A model generated the notes under the pieces. It saw only the letters and a program-made list of their open reading frames with translations. It made no database searches and had not been told where the DNA came from. A program made the position numbers and the translations under genes. Source: Candidatus Nanopelagicales bacterium (GTDB lineage Bacteria; Actinomycetota; Actinomycetes; S36-B12). Taken from it: 51,707 bases of DNA. Numbering within the stretch: position 1 is the stretch's first letter; each line of letters begins with the position of its first letter. Below are positions 17,380-25,415 of the stretch, piece by piece. The stretch covers positions 1 to 51,707 of the forward strand of contig JAURFD010000015.1 in the NCBI GenBank assembly GCA_030827125.1, read 5' to 3'.

Positions 17380-18800
17380 GACGTGGGGTCAGCGCTCGGC
17401 GCGTCAGTGAAGGGAGCCAGCCGTGCGGCAAGGTCGGCGCGCACGCGGGCGCGTAGTCGGGTGCCCTCTGGGCCGTGCTCGGCCTCGAGCACTTCACCGT
17501 GCTCATGCACGAGCGCGACGAGATCACCCCGGTCATACGGGATCAGTGCGTCGACTTCCACCTCCGGCCGCGGCACCCGGGCATCAAGCGCGGCCAGCAA
17601 CTCGTCGATGCCCTCACCCGTGTGTGCGCTCACGACGATGGCGTCGGGTTCCATCCGTCGCAGGCGCGCGAGGTCGAGCGGATCGGCGATGTCGGCCTTG
17701 TTGATGACGATGAGTTCGGGCAGATTGCCCGCGCCGATCTCGGCAAGCACCGATCGGACCGCGGCCATCTGCTCCTCGGGTTCAGGATCTGAACCGTCCA
17801 CCACGTGCAGAACCAGGTCGGCGTCCGTCACCTCCTCGAGTGTGGAGCGGAAGGCTTCGACGAGGTGGTGGGGCAGGTGGCGAACGAAGCCGACCGTGTC
17901 GGCCAGCGTGCATTCGCGTCCGCTCGGCAACTCCAGTCGCCGCACCGTCGGATCCAGCGTGGCGAACAAGGCGTCCTCGACAAGCACTCCGGCACCGGTG
18001 AGGTGATTGAGCAGGCTCGACTTGCCGGCATTGGTGTAGCCGGCAAGTGCGACGCCGGGAGTCCCGGCGCGTTCGCGTGCTCCACGCTGGGTGCGACGTA
18101 CGCGCTCCATGTCCTTGAGTTGCCGTCGCAACACGGTCATCTGATCGCGGATGCGGCGGCGGTCGGTCTCGATCTTGGTCTCACCGGGTCCGCGGGTGCC
18201 GACGCCGCCGGTGGCGCCACCGGCCCGGCCGCCCGCCTGACGGCTGAGCGACTCGCCCCAGCCGCGCAGCCGTGGCAGGAGGTATTCCATCTGGGCCAGG
18301 GAGACCTGGGCGCGTCCGGCCTTGCTGCTGGCGTGCTGGGCGAAGATGTCGAGAATCAACCAGGTGCGGTCGACGACCTTGACCTTGACGACGTCCTCGA
18401 GATGACGCAACTGGCCGGGGCTCAGTTCTCCATCGCAGATGACGGTGTCGGCGCCGGTCGCCACGACAATGTCGCGGAGCTCGCGCGCCTTGCCCGAACC
18501 GATGTACGTCGCCGGATCAGGGCGATCTCGACGCTGGATGAGACCTTCGAGCACCACGGCGCCGGCGGTCTCGGCGAGTGCAGCGAGTTCGCGCAGGCTG
18601 CGCTCGGCGTGCCAGGCCGTGCCCTCAGTCCACACGCCGACGAGCACGACCTGCTCCAGGCGAATCTGGCGGTATTCGACCTCGGTGATGTCCTCGAGTT
18701 CGGTCGACAGTCCCACGACGCGGCGGAGCGCATGGCGCTCCTCCAGGTCGAGCGTGCCTCCGGTGACCTGATCGTCGTCTAGAGCCACGCGGCAACCCAT
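17376..18800 (-). CDS. hflX: Ribosome-associated GTPase HflX, 474 aa
   Basis: GTPase that binds and splits stalled 70S or 50S particles. The N-terminal HflX domain includes RPDPATYIGSGKARELRD and LSPGQLRHLEDV. A coiled-coil linker (ETDRRRIRDQMTVLRRQLKDM) is followed by the G domain: G1 GYTNAGKSSL, G3 DTVGF, G4 NKAD. The frame opens at ATG 18800, overlapping the end of dapF by 22 nt. GTG 18788 is an alternative and the ribosome binding site is weak for either, as expected for coupled genes. Middle gene of dapF-hflX-dinG. Confidence 0.93.
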   Translation of the reverse strand: MGCRVALDDDQVTGGTLDLEERHALRRVVGLSTELEDITEVEYRQIRLEQVVLVGVWTEGTAWHAERSLRELAALAETAGAVVLEGLIQRRDRPDPATYIGSGKARELRDIVVATGADTVICDGELSPGQLRHLEDVVKVKVVDRTWLILDIFAQHASSKAGRAQVSLAQMEYLLPRLRGWGESLSRQAGGRAGGATGGVGTRGPGETKIETDRRRIRDQMTVLRRQLKDMERVRRTQRGARERAGTPGVALAGYTNAGKSSLLNHLTGAGVLVEDALFATLDPTVRRLELPSGRECTLADTVGFVRHLPHHLVEAFRSTLEEVTDADLVLHVVDGSDPEPEEQMAAVRSVLAEIGAGNLPELIVINKADIADPLDLARLRRMEPDAIVVSAHTGEGIDELLAALDARVPRPEVEVDALIPYDRGDLVALVHEHGEVLEAEHGPEGTRLRARVRADLAARLAPFTDAPSADPTS

Positions 18801-19621
18801 CCGGCATCGAGCACACCGTCGGCGACGAGGACCGCGGGGCCGATGAGTTCGAACTCACCCGCGACCTCGCGCACGTGCAGCGTGCCGCCAGGCACGTCGA
18901 CGCGATAGGTGTCGACCTCGCTGGCACCGGGACGACGTCGAGCCGCCCAGGCGGCCGCGCACGCACCGGTGCCGCAGGACCACGTCTCCCCTACGCCGCG
19001 TTCGTGCACGCGCATCTCAATGTGACCGGCGCCCACCTCGACGACGAACTCGACGTTCACCCCCTCGGGGAACATGTGCTCGGGCGACACCTCCGGGGCG
19101 TAGAGCAGGGGGCCCGCAGCGTCGAGGGAACCAACGAACGCCACCGCATGCGGGTTGGGCATGTGGACGCCGACCGCCGGGTAGGACCGGTTGCCGACCA
19201 TGACCGAGGCGAATCCCCCCACCTCCTGTGCGGTGCCCATGCCCACGGCGTACTCGCCGTTGTCCAACCGGCGCACGTGCCGCACGCCTCCACGGGTCGC
19301 GATCTCCATGCCGGCCGGATCGGCGAGTCCTTCCTCGACCAGGAAGCGCGCGAAGACGCGGATGCCGTTGCCGCACATCTGGGCCAGCGAACCATCGGCA
19401 TTGCGGTAGTCCAAGAAGAACTCGGCGCCCTGCGCCTCCGGGTCATCACACCGGGCCGAGCGCACCACGCGGAGCAGACCGTCGCCGCCGACCCCGAACC
19501 GACGGTCGCACAGGCTCGCCACCATCTCCGGCGTGATGTCGAGCGCGCCGTCGAGGTCAGGCACGATGACGAAGTCATTGCCCGTCCCGTGCCCCTTGAG
19601 CACCCGGATGCGATCGGTCAC
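18779..19621 (-). CDS. dapF: Diaminopimelate epimerase, 280 aa
   Basis: Converts LL- to meso-diaminopimelate for lysine and peptidoglycan. The two catalytic Cys are present: MCGNGIRVFARF and WSCGTGACAAAWAA. Other family marks are KGHGTGNDFV at the N-terminus and VGGDGLL. GTG 19621 is preceded by TAGGCT with a 6-nt gap and no ribosome binding site, indicating a leaderless transcript. First gene of the dapF-hflX-dinG unit. Confidence 0.95.
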   Translation of the reverse strand: MTDRIRVLKGHGTGNDFVIVPDLDGALDITPEMVASLCDRRFGVGGDGLLRVVRSARCDDPEAQGAEFFLDYRNADGSLAQMCGNGIRVFARFLVEEGLADPAGMEIATRGGVRHVRRLDNGEYAVGMGTAQEVGGFASVMVGNRSYPAVGVHMPNPHAVAFVGSLDAAGPLLYAPEVSPEHMFPEGVNVEFVVEVGAGHIEMRVHERGVGETWSCGTGACAAAWAARRRPGASEVDTYRVDVPGGTLHVREVAGEFELIGPAVLVADGVLDAGWVAAWL

Positions 19622-19627
19622 GGGCTC

Positions 19628-19633
19628 AGCCTA
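19628..19633 (-). promoter_or_regulatory. -10 element of a leaderless promoter for dapF
   Basis: TAGGCT, then 6 nt (GAGCCC), then GTG 19621 on the minus strand. Confidence 0.5.
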
Positions 19634-19672
19634 AGCGGTGGCCGCGATCGAGTTGCCCCGCGACCACAGCAC

Positions 19673-19729
19673 CCGGTTCTTTCGTCAGATCCCAGGGCTT
19701 GGCCCGGCAATGTGCCCAAAGAACGCCGG
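19673..19729. terminator. Interrupted hairpin between the GT4 gene and dapF
   Basis: CCGGTTCTTT (19673-19682) pairs with AAAGAAC-G-CCGG (19718-19729) with one bulge. Inside lies a small GGGC/GCCC stem. It immediately follows the minus-strand glycosyltransferase stop and may end that transcript. Confidence 0.4.
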
Positions 19730-20836
19730 TCAGGTGGCGCCGGCCCGCTCGTACAGTTCATGGGCCCGGCGGATCACCGACGGCCAGGTCTGCTCCGGCT
19801 CATGCTCCCGGTTGTACGTCGCCATCCCGGTCAGCAGCGCCCGGTCGTCTCCGAGGCGCGCCACGGCTGCCGCAAGTGTGTCGTCGTCGGGGGCCAGCAA
19901 TCCATTGACCCCATCGGTGACGAATTCCCCGGTGCCGGCTTGGCTTCGGGCGACGACCGGCAGTCCGTAGGTGCGCGCCTCCAGTGCGGCGATGCCGAAC
20001 GACTCCCGCACCGAGGCCTGGACAAAGAGATCCGCCGCCGCGAACTCCGCGCGGATCCCCTCACGCGGCAACCGTCCGGCGAATCGCACATCGAGGCCCA
20101 GCCGCTCGGCGAGCCGTTGGGCACGACCGCGCTCCGGCCCGTCGCCGATGATCACCGGGTGGACGCTTGTGTGCGGCCCGAGCAGCACCTGCGCCCGCGC
20201 CAGGCTGCGCAACAGCGCACCAACGCGCTTGCGTGGCGCCAGCCGCAACACCGACACCGGATGTAGTACCCCGGGGGCGGCGGCGTACGGCGAAGTCGCC
20301 CGCCACAGACTCGGATCGATGCCGTTGGGAAGCACCGCAACCTCGACACCGAGGGAGGCCTCGATGCGATCGGCGGCCATCCGGCTCACGGCACTCATCA
20401 CGGTGCGTCGCCAGTCCAGGAGCGGCAACGCAGCCTTGAAGCCGGGGCGTGCGAGGGGCCCCCACACGCTGTGCACGGTGACGACCGTCGGTAGGCCCAA
20501 CTCGCGGGCCGCCCGAAGCGCTCCCCAGGCGAAGGGCGAAATCACCCCGGCATGGATATGCATGACATCGACAGCGTTGTCGCGCAGCGTCTCAACCACG
20601 GACGCCCTCGTCCGTGGATGCACGGGAATCTCGCCCGGCAGGTCCACCGCAAGGCGATGCACGGGGAGGCCATCGACCTCATCGAGTCCGGATCGCACCC
20701 GTTCATGCCCCGGCGTGGCCGTGATGATCTGTACGTCGGACCCAGCATCGCGCTGAGCCAGCGCGAGCGAGCGCACCTGGGTCTCAATGCCACCGGTGCG
20801 AGGCAGGTAGCAGTCCGAGACATGGGCGATGCGCAC
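19730..20836 (-). CDS. Glycosyltransferase family 4, 368 aa
   Basis: Retaining GT-B glycosyltransferase of the GT4 family, probably adding hexose or mannose to a lipid or polysaccharide at the cytoplasmic membrane face. The N-terminus shows the acceptor-site loop (YLPRTGGIETQVRSLA). The donor-site EX7E motif is ESFGIAALE, followed by RTYGLPVVA. The fold resembles PimA-like enzymes, but the substrate is undetermined and this is not the usual pimA locus. GTG 20836 follows TAGCGT by 6 nt (leaderless). Divergent from the PIG-L gene. Confidence 0.85.
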   Translation of the reverse strand: MRIAHVSDCYLPRTGGIETQVRSLALAQRDAGSDVQIITATPGHERVRSGLDEVDGLPVHRLAVDLPGEIPVHPRTRASVVETLRDNAVDVMHIHAGVISPFAWGALRAARELGLPTVVTVHSVWGPLARPGFKAALPLLDWRRTVMSAVSRMAADRIEASLGVEVAVLPNGIDPSLWRATSPYAAAPGVLHPVSVLRLAPRKRVGALLRSLARAQVLLGPHTSVHPVIIGDGPERGRAQRLAERLGLDVRFAGRLPREGIRAEFAAADLFVQASVRESFGIAALEARTYGLPVVARSQAGTGEFVTDGVNGLLAPDDDTLAAAVARLGDDRALLTGMATYNREHEPEQTWPSVIRRAHELYERAGAT

Positions 20837-20842
20837 AGCGTG

Positions 20843-20848
20843 ACGCTA
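20843..20848 (-). promoter_or_regulatory. -10 element of a leaderless promoter for the GT4 gene
   Basis: TAGCGT, then 6 nt (CACGCT), then GTG 20836. Confidence 0.5.
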
Positions 20849-20955
20849 CCGGGCCACCACGCGAAGGCAGCATTGCCCGGGCCGAGCCGGTCTACGAGTG
20901 GCCGGGATTGCCCTCACCCGAGGGCGCGCCACGCTGCTAGGGCAGACTGGCCGGC

Positions 20956-21759
20956 ATGGCCACCCTCGTCTTCGTGCATGCCCATCCCGACGACGAGGCC
21001 CTGCTGACCGCGGGGACCATGGCACGTGCCTCCGCCGAAGGTCACCGGGTTGTCCTCGTGTCAGCTACCGATGGGGCTGCCGGACTCACCTCGGCCGAAT
21101 TCTCCGACGACCTCGCGGCCACACGGGCCGCAGAACTCGAACACTCGGCCGGGCTGCTCGGCACCGCACGTCTCATCAACTGGGCGTACGCCGACTCCGG
21201 ACTCGATGGACAGCGGGAGGGGGGTTTCGCGACCGGTGCCCTGGCTGCGCAGGTGCAGCGGCTGGTGGATCTGCTGGATGAGGAGGAGGCCGACGTCCTC
21301 GTGGGTTACGACCCCTCCGGCGGCTACGGCCACCCCGATCACCTGCGCGTTCACGCGGTCGTGCGAGGGGCAGCGGCAGTCGTCCGTGGACGCGCGGCGC
21401 CCCCCGAAGCGGAGAGTGGATCCGACGATGGCTCTGCCCCCATGAAGCGGCTCCGCGTCTTCGAGGCCACGTTGCCGCGTGAACCCATTGCCCGGGCTGT
21501 GCATACAGCGAGCCGACTTCACCTCACACCGTCTGACTTCGACCCATCCGAGTTCGATCGCGCGTGGACCCCGCGCGACCAGATCACCCATCGGGTCGAC
21601 GTACGACGACAGTTGGCCGCCAAGCGGGGCAGCATGTCCGCCCACGCGAGCCAGGCCGCCGCCGATGACTCTGTGCGCACGTTGGCTGTGCTCACCAAAC
21701 TCCCGGGGCCCGTCTATTCGCGCCTCCTCGGCACCGAATACTTCGTCGAGGTCCCCTGA
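20956..21759 (+). CDS. PIG-L family zinc deacetylase, 267 aa
   Basis: Metal-dependent de-N-acetylase of the PIG-L/LmbE superfamily. This group includes the mycothiol enzymes MshB and Mca. Zinc-binding motif AHPDDE is at residues 9-14 and the second motif GYGHPDHLRVH is present. Length is close to MshB/Mca (about 290-300 aa). Residues 140-165 form a low-complexity linker (PPEAESGSDDGSAPMKR). Whether the substrate is a mycothiol precursor, a conjugate or another N-acetylglucosaminide cannot be decided here. ATG 20956. Divergent from the glycosyltransferase, which might act in the same pathway. Confidence 0.85.
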   Translation: MATLVFVHAHPDDEALLTAGTMARASAEGHRVVLVSATDGAAGLTSAEFSDDLAATRAAELEHSAGLLGTARLINWAYADSGLDGQREGGFATGALAAQVQRLVDLLDEEEADVLVGYDPSGGYGHPDHLRVHAVVRGAAAVVRGRAAPPEAESGSDDGSAPMKRLRVFEATLPREPIARAVHTASRLHLTPSDFDPSEFDRAWTPRDQITHRVDVRRQLAAKRGSMSAHASQAAADDSVRTLAVLTKLPGPVYSRLLGTEYFVEVP

Positions 21760-21764
21760 CCCCA

Positions 21765-21820
21765 CGTCGTCTCACTGCATACCGTTTGTGGGCGTCGAAA
21801 CGGGATGCGGCGAGACGACG
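21765..21820. repeat. Palindromic element, family 1 copy A (between convergent genes)
   Basis: 23-bp arms (21765-21787, 21798-21820) around a 10-nt loop pair at 20 of 23 positions. Core motifs are GTCTCACTGCATACCGTTT on one arm and AAACGGGATGCGGCGAGAC on the other. A second copy is at 31063-31112. Located between the PIG-L stop and the miaA stop. Confidence 0.8.
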
Positions 21821-21830
21821 CGCCGAGAGG

Positions 21831-22727
21831 TCAGGACATGAAGTCGAGTACGTCGGCCACGGATGAACCGGCCGGAACCCACTGCACGCGATCATCTTGG
21901 CGGAATCGACGCTCTTGACGACGCGCAAACTTGCGCGTCCCCTCGACCGTCGCCTGGCGCGCACGGATAAGCCGGTCGTCCCCAGCAACCGGATCATCGC
22001 CGGCATCTTCCAGCGCCTCGAGCACCTGCTTGTAGCCCAACGCTCCGCGCGCGGTCCTACCAAGACGCGGTGACAGGCCCTGCACCTCGTCGACGAGGCC
22101 GGCAGCCCACATGTGATCCACGCGGTGGGTGATGCGCGCATCAAGGACGAGGCGATCACAGGTCAATCCGATCCACTGGGCCGACCGCCACGGGCGCGGC
22201 TCAGGAAGCCGCGCGGTGAACGATCCCTGGAGTTGGACGACCTCCAGCGCCCGCACGATACGCCGACCGTTGGTGGGCAGGATGGCCGCGGCCGCTGATG
22301 GATCGAGGGCGGCCAACCGCGCGTGCAGCGCCTGCGGACCTAGCGCCACCAGCTCATCCTCAAGAGCCGCGCGGACCTCCGGATCCGTCCCGGGGAAGTC
22401 CAACTCGTCCAGAATTGCCTGCACGTAAAGCCAACTGCCGCCCACGACCACCGCCGATCGCCCACGACCCTCGATGTCAAGGACATGCTCACGGGCACGA
22501 TCGCGGAACTCCACGACACTCACCTCGTGATCGGGCTGCCAGACATCGATCATGTGGTGGGCGACACCACCGCGCTCCGATTCGGGCACCTTGGCCGTAC
22601 CAATGTCCATACCTACGTAGACCTGCATGGAGTCCGCGCTCACGATCTCCGCGTCGATCTGCTGTGCAAGCGCGATGGCAAGGTCGGATTTGCCGACCGC
22701 GGTCGGACCGACGATCGCGATGATCAT
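21831..22727 (-). CDS. miaA: tRNA dimethylallyltransferase MiaA, 298 aa
   Basis: Adds the dimethylallyl group to A37 of tRNAs reading UNN codons, the substrate for MiaB. P-loop VGPTAVGKSDLA is at the N-terminus, followed by SADSMQVYVGMDIGTAK and the conserved HHMIDV. WLYVQAILDELDFPG and LGYKQVLEALE are further family motifs. ATG 22727 gives the standard N-terminus MIIAIVGPT; GTG 22733 is an alternative. It follows miaB after 73 nt, so the two modification genes form an operon. Confidence 0.95.
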   Translation of the reverse strand: MIIAIVGPTAVGKSDLAIALAQQIDAEIVSADSMQVYVGMDIGTAKVPESERGGVAHHMIDVWQPDHEVSVVEFRDRAREHVLDIEGRGRSAVVVGGSWLYVQAILDELDFPGTDPEVRAALEDELVALGPQALHARLAALDPSAAAAILPTNGRRIVRALEVVQLQGSFTARLPEPRPWRSAQWIGLTCDRLVLDARITHRVDHMWAAGLVDEVQGLSPRLGRTARGALGYKQVLEALEDAGDDPVAGDDRLIRARQATVEGTRKFARRQERRFRQDDRVQWVPAGSSVADVLDFMS

Positions 22728-22800
22728 CGCCACACACCCATCCCTCGTGGCCGCTCCAGGCGACCATACGGCAGGAGTGCGGGAGTCCGGGTGCGCACAC

Positions 22801-24237
22801 TCATCGCACAGGGATGGTGGGCATCGGCAACGCAACACCGGGCGTCTCGACGATCTGGGTACGCGCCTCCCAGGCATCCCCGGCCCGGGTATGACGCACG
22901 TCGATCATCAGGTCAGCGACCAGATGATGCGGCGCGGCGTAGGTGACCTCGGCGATCACGAGATCGCCGGGGCGGGGTGACGACAACGTCGGATCGGGCG
23001 TGACATGGACGAGGCGGTTGTCGGCGGCTCGACCGGAGATGCGCGCGGTGGCGCCATCCTTGCGCCCCTCCCCCTCGGCAACCAACACCTCGACCGTCCG
23101 ACCCTCCCAGCGCTTGTTCTCCGCCCAGGCGATCTCCTCGACGACCGCGATGAGTCGGTTGTAGCGATCCTGGACGACGGCCTTGGGGATCTGATCGGCC
23201 ATCGTGGCTGCCGGAGTGCCGGGCCGCGGGGAGTACTGGAAGGTGAAGGCACTGGTGAAGCGGGAGGCTCGTACGACGTCGAGCGTGCCCTGGAAGTCCT
23301 CCTCGGTCTCGCCGGGGAAGCCGACGATGATGTCGGTCGTGATCGCCGCGTCGGGCATCGCGGCGCGCACGCGGTCGATGATCCCGAGGTAGCGGTCCGC
23401 ACGGTAGGAGCGACGCATCGCGTGCAGGATGCGATCGGAGCCGGACTGCAGCGGCATGTGCAACTGGGGCATGACATTCGGCGTCTCGGCCATCGCCGCA
23501 ATCACATCGTCGGTGAAGTCACGCGGATGCGGACTGGTGAAGCGGACGCGCTCCAGCCCGTCGACCTCGCCGCACGCGCGCAGGAGGTCCGCGAAGGCAC
23601 CACGATCTCCAAACTCCACGCCATACGCATTGACGTTTTGCCCGAGCAGGGTGATCTCGATAACGCCCTCCGCCACCAGCGCCTCAATCTCGGCGAGGAT
23701 GTCACCGGGTCGCCGGTCCTTCTCCTTGCCACGCAGCGACGGCACGATGCAGAACGTGCAGGTGTTGTTGCACCCGACACTGACGGACACCCACGCCGCG
23801 TACGCCGATTCGCGGCGCGTGGGCAGGGTCGAGGGGAAGACCTCGAGACTCTCGAGAATCTCGACCTGAGCCTCGTCGGCGATGCGGGCGCGCTCCAGCA
23901 GTGCGGGCAGAGAGCCGAGGTTGTGGGTGCCGAAGACGACATCCACCCACGGCGCCCGGCGGACCACTTCGCCGCGATCCTTCTGCGCCATGCAGCCGCC
24001 CACGGCGATCTGCATTCCCGGGTGCTCGGCCTTGATGGGCACGAGGTGGCCGAGGTTGCCGTAGAGGCGGTTGTCGGCGTTCTCGCGGACAGCACAGGTG
24101 TTGAAGACGACGACGTCAGCCTGCTCACCCTCGGCGGCCGCAACGTAGCCCGCGGCCTCGAGGACTCCGGAGATGCGTTCGGAGTCGTGCGCATTCATCT
24201 GACACCCGTAGGTGCGCACCTGGAACGTCCGAGTCAC
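22801..24237 (-). CDS. miaB: tRNA-2-methylthio-N6-dimethylallyladenosine synthase MiaB, 478 aa
   Basis: Radical-SAM methylthiotransferase that converts i6A37 to ms2i6A37. The N-terminal UPF0004 domain holds the auxiliary cluster Cys ([31 protein letters not shown]). The radical-SAM CxxxCxxC is in [21 protein letters not shown]-like C-terminal domain begins near [16 protein letters not shown] 24237 follows TACCCT by 6 nt with no ribosome binding site (leaderless). Operon with miaA. Confidence 0.96.
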   Translation of the reverse strand: MTRTFQVRTYGCQMNAHDSERISGVLEAAGYVAAAEGEQADVVVFNTCAVRENADNRLYGNLGHLVPIKAEHPGMQIAVGGCMAQKDRGEVVRRAPWVDVVFGTHNLGSLPALLERARIADEAQVEILESLEVFPSTLPTRRESAYAAWVSVSVGCNNTCTFCIVPSLRGKEKDRRPGDILAEIEALVAEGVIEITLLGQNVNAYGVEFGDRGAFADLLRACGEVDGLERVRFTSPHPRDFTDDVIAAMAETPNVMPQLHMPLQSGSDRILHAMRRSYRADRYLGIIDRVRAAMPDAAITTDIIVGFPGETEEDFQGTLDVVRASRFTSAFTFQYSPRPGTPAATMADQIPKAVVQDRYNRLIAVVEEIAWAENKRWEGRTVEVLVAEGEGRKDGATARISGRAADNRLVHVTPDPTLSSPRPGDLVIAEVTYAAPHHLVADLMIDVRHTRAGDAWEARTQIVETPGVALPMPTIPVR

Positions 24238-24243
24238 CGGTCC

Positions 24244-24249
24244 AGGGTA
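24244..24249 (-). promoter_or_regulatory. -10 element of a leaderless promoter for miaB
   Basis: TACCCT, then 6 nt (GGACCG), then GTG 24237 on the minus strand. Confidence 0.5.
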
Positions 24250-24267
24250 GTCAACGGCGGGCCTGCG

Positions 24268-25311
24268 TCACTGAAGCGGGCGGTAGTCGTGATCGGATAC
24301 CTGGGTGATGGTGTAGATGACCGACGGGATCTGGGGGCCCAACCCCGGGCCCGGCACCTCCGCGAGCAGGCTGGCGCCCTGCGGTGCCGTCCACATGATC
24401 GCGACCGAGTCATCAGCGTCGAGTGGCACATAGAAGTTCCAGGCAGCCACGATCTTCTCGGCTTTGGATTGCAGGTAGACGCCAGTGTTGCTCCAGGGCA
24501 CGTCCACGGAGTTCCAGCGAAGCCAGAAGTACGCGGTGTTGTCATTGGTCGTGCCGTTTTGCACCTGAATGGAAAACTCAACGTTGAACCATCCTGACGA
24601 TGCCCCCGGGGCGAGTGAGAGTGCCGAACTGTCGTCGCTCCAGACGAACCCATCGTTGACAACGACGTCGCGTACGCGCACCGACTGTGGGACACCCGCG
24701 CTGGCGAGCGTTTGCGTGGCGAAGTCGCCGAAGGCACCGAAGGCGCCGTACCCCGACGGTCCCACGGGTCCGACAGGTCCGGTCGGGCCAGTAGGGCCCC
24801 GCGACCCGGTCACGCCTTGCGGGCCCGTCACTCCCTGCGGCCCCACGAGGCTGGTTCCGGACGGCCACGTGTCGTCAGTGCGTGGTCCCCACATCGTCCA
24901 GTCGGTGAGGTCGATATAGAAGTCGCCGGCCTTGCCGACGGTCATCGTCGGTACGCCGTCACCGCTGAGGACGGTGGCACCGTCCGGTGGGCCCACCGGT
25001 CCGGGGGGGCCTTCGGGTCCCACAGGGCCTTCCGGACCGACCCTGCCGGTCCGGCCGCGGTTGCCCTTCTCCCCCGGTGGCCCGACGACGTTCCACGCGA
25101 CCAGGGCCTCGCCCTTGTCACATGTGCCCGAGATCAACAAGCGCATTCGCCCGTTGGACGTCTTCACGCAGGCATACATCATCGACGCGGACAGCCCGGT
25201 GGATCCGTCGTCGGCAGGTGGCTTGGCCTGAGAGGCACCGGCGGTCACGGCGAGCAGCAGCGCCGCGGCAAGGCCCGCCGCGTACCAGGCTCGCGCACCT
25301 GCTGCCCCCAT
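24268..25311 (-). CDS. Secreted collagen-like triple-helix repeat protein, 347 aa
   Basis: Signal peptide ([24 protein letters not shown]) followed by a short Cys-containing domain ([19 protein letters not shown]). Two Gly-X-Y stretches are then split by a 50-residue non-collagenous insert ([13 protein letters not shown]). The first runs [20 protein letters not shown] onward, the second [20 protein letters not shown] onward. The C-terminal 150 residues are beta-rich and might be a trimeric C1q/TNF-like head, which is an inference. ATG 25311 was chosen because GGTGATC, complementary to the 16S 3' end, lies just upstream; GTG 25320 is possible. Probably surface exposed or released; no anchor seen. 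Confidence 0.8.
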   Translation of the reverse strand: MGAAGARAWYAAGLAAALLLAVTAGASQAKPPADDGSTGLSASMMYACVKTSNGRMRLLISGTCDKGEALVAWNVVGPPGEKGNRGRTGRVGPEGPVGPEGPPGPVGPPDGATVLSGDGVPTMTVGKAGDFYIDLTDWTMWGPRTDDTWPSGTSLVGPQGVTGPQGVTGSRGPTGPTGPVGPVGPSGYGAFGAFGDFATQTLASAGVPQSVRVRDVVVNDGFVWSDDSSALSLAPGASSGWFNVEFSIQVQNGTTNDNTAYFWLRWNSVDVPWSNTGVYLQSKAEKIVAAWNFYVPLDADDSVAIMWTAPQGASLLAEVPGPGLGPQIPSVIYTITQVSDHDYRPLQ

Positions 25312-25372
25312 GGTGATCACCGCCTACGCGTCACTTCGACGGTAGGCCGCGCCACACTCAGCGGACTACGGC

Positions 25373-25409
25373 CCCAGGGCCTTCACGGGTGGGCCTTATG
25401 GCCCTTGGG
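25373..25409 (-). terminator. Hairpin downstream of the MMPL gene
   Basis: CCCAGGGCC and GGCCCTTGGG pair with one bulge, and a nested perfect GGGCC-TTAT-GGCCC hairpin lies inside. It begins 7 nt beyond the MMPL stop codon on the minus strand. Confidence 0.55.
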
Positions 25410-25415
25410 TAACAG

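Noticed and set aside
18875-20266. 463-aa plus-strand frame opposite dapF and the GT4 gene
   Set aside because: Both minus-strand genes have full catalytic motifs; the plus frame has none.
23005-24597. 530-aa plus-strand frame opposite miaB
   Set aside because: Antisense shadow; miaB is unambiguous.
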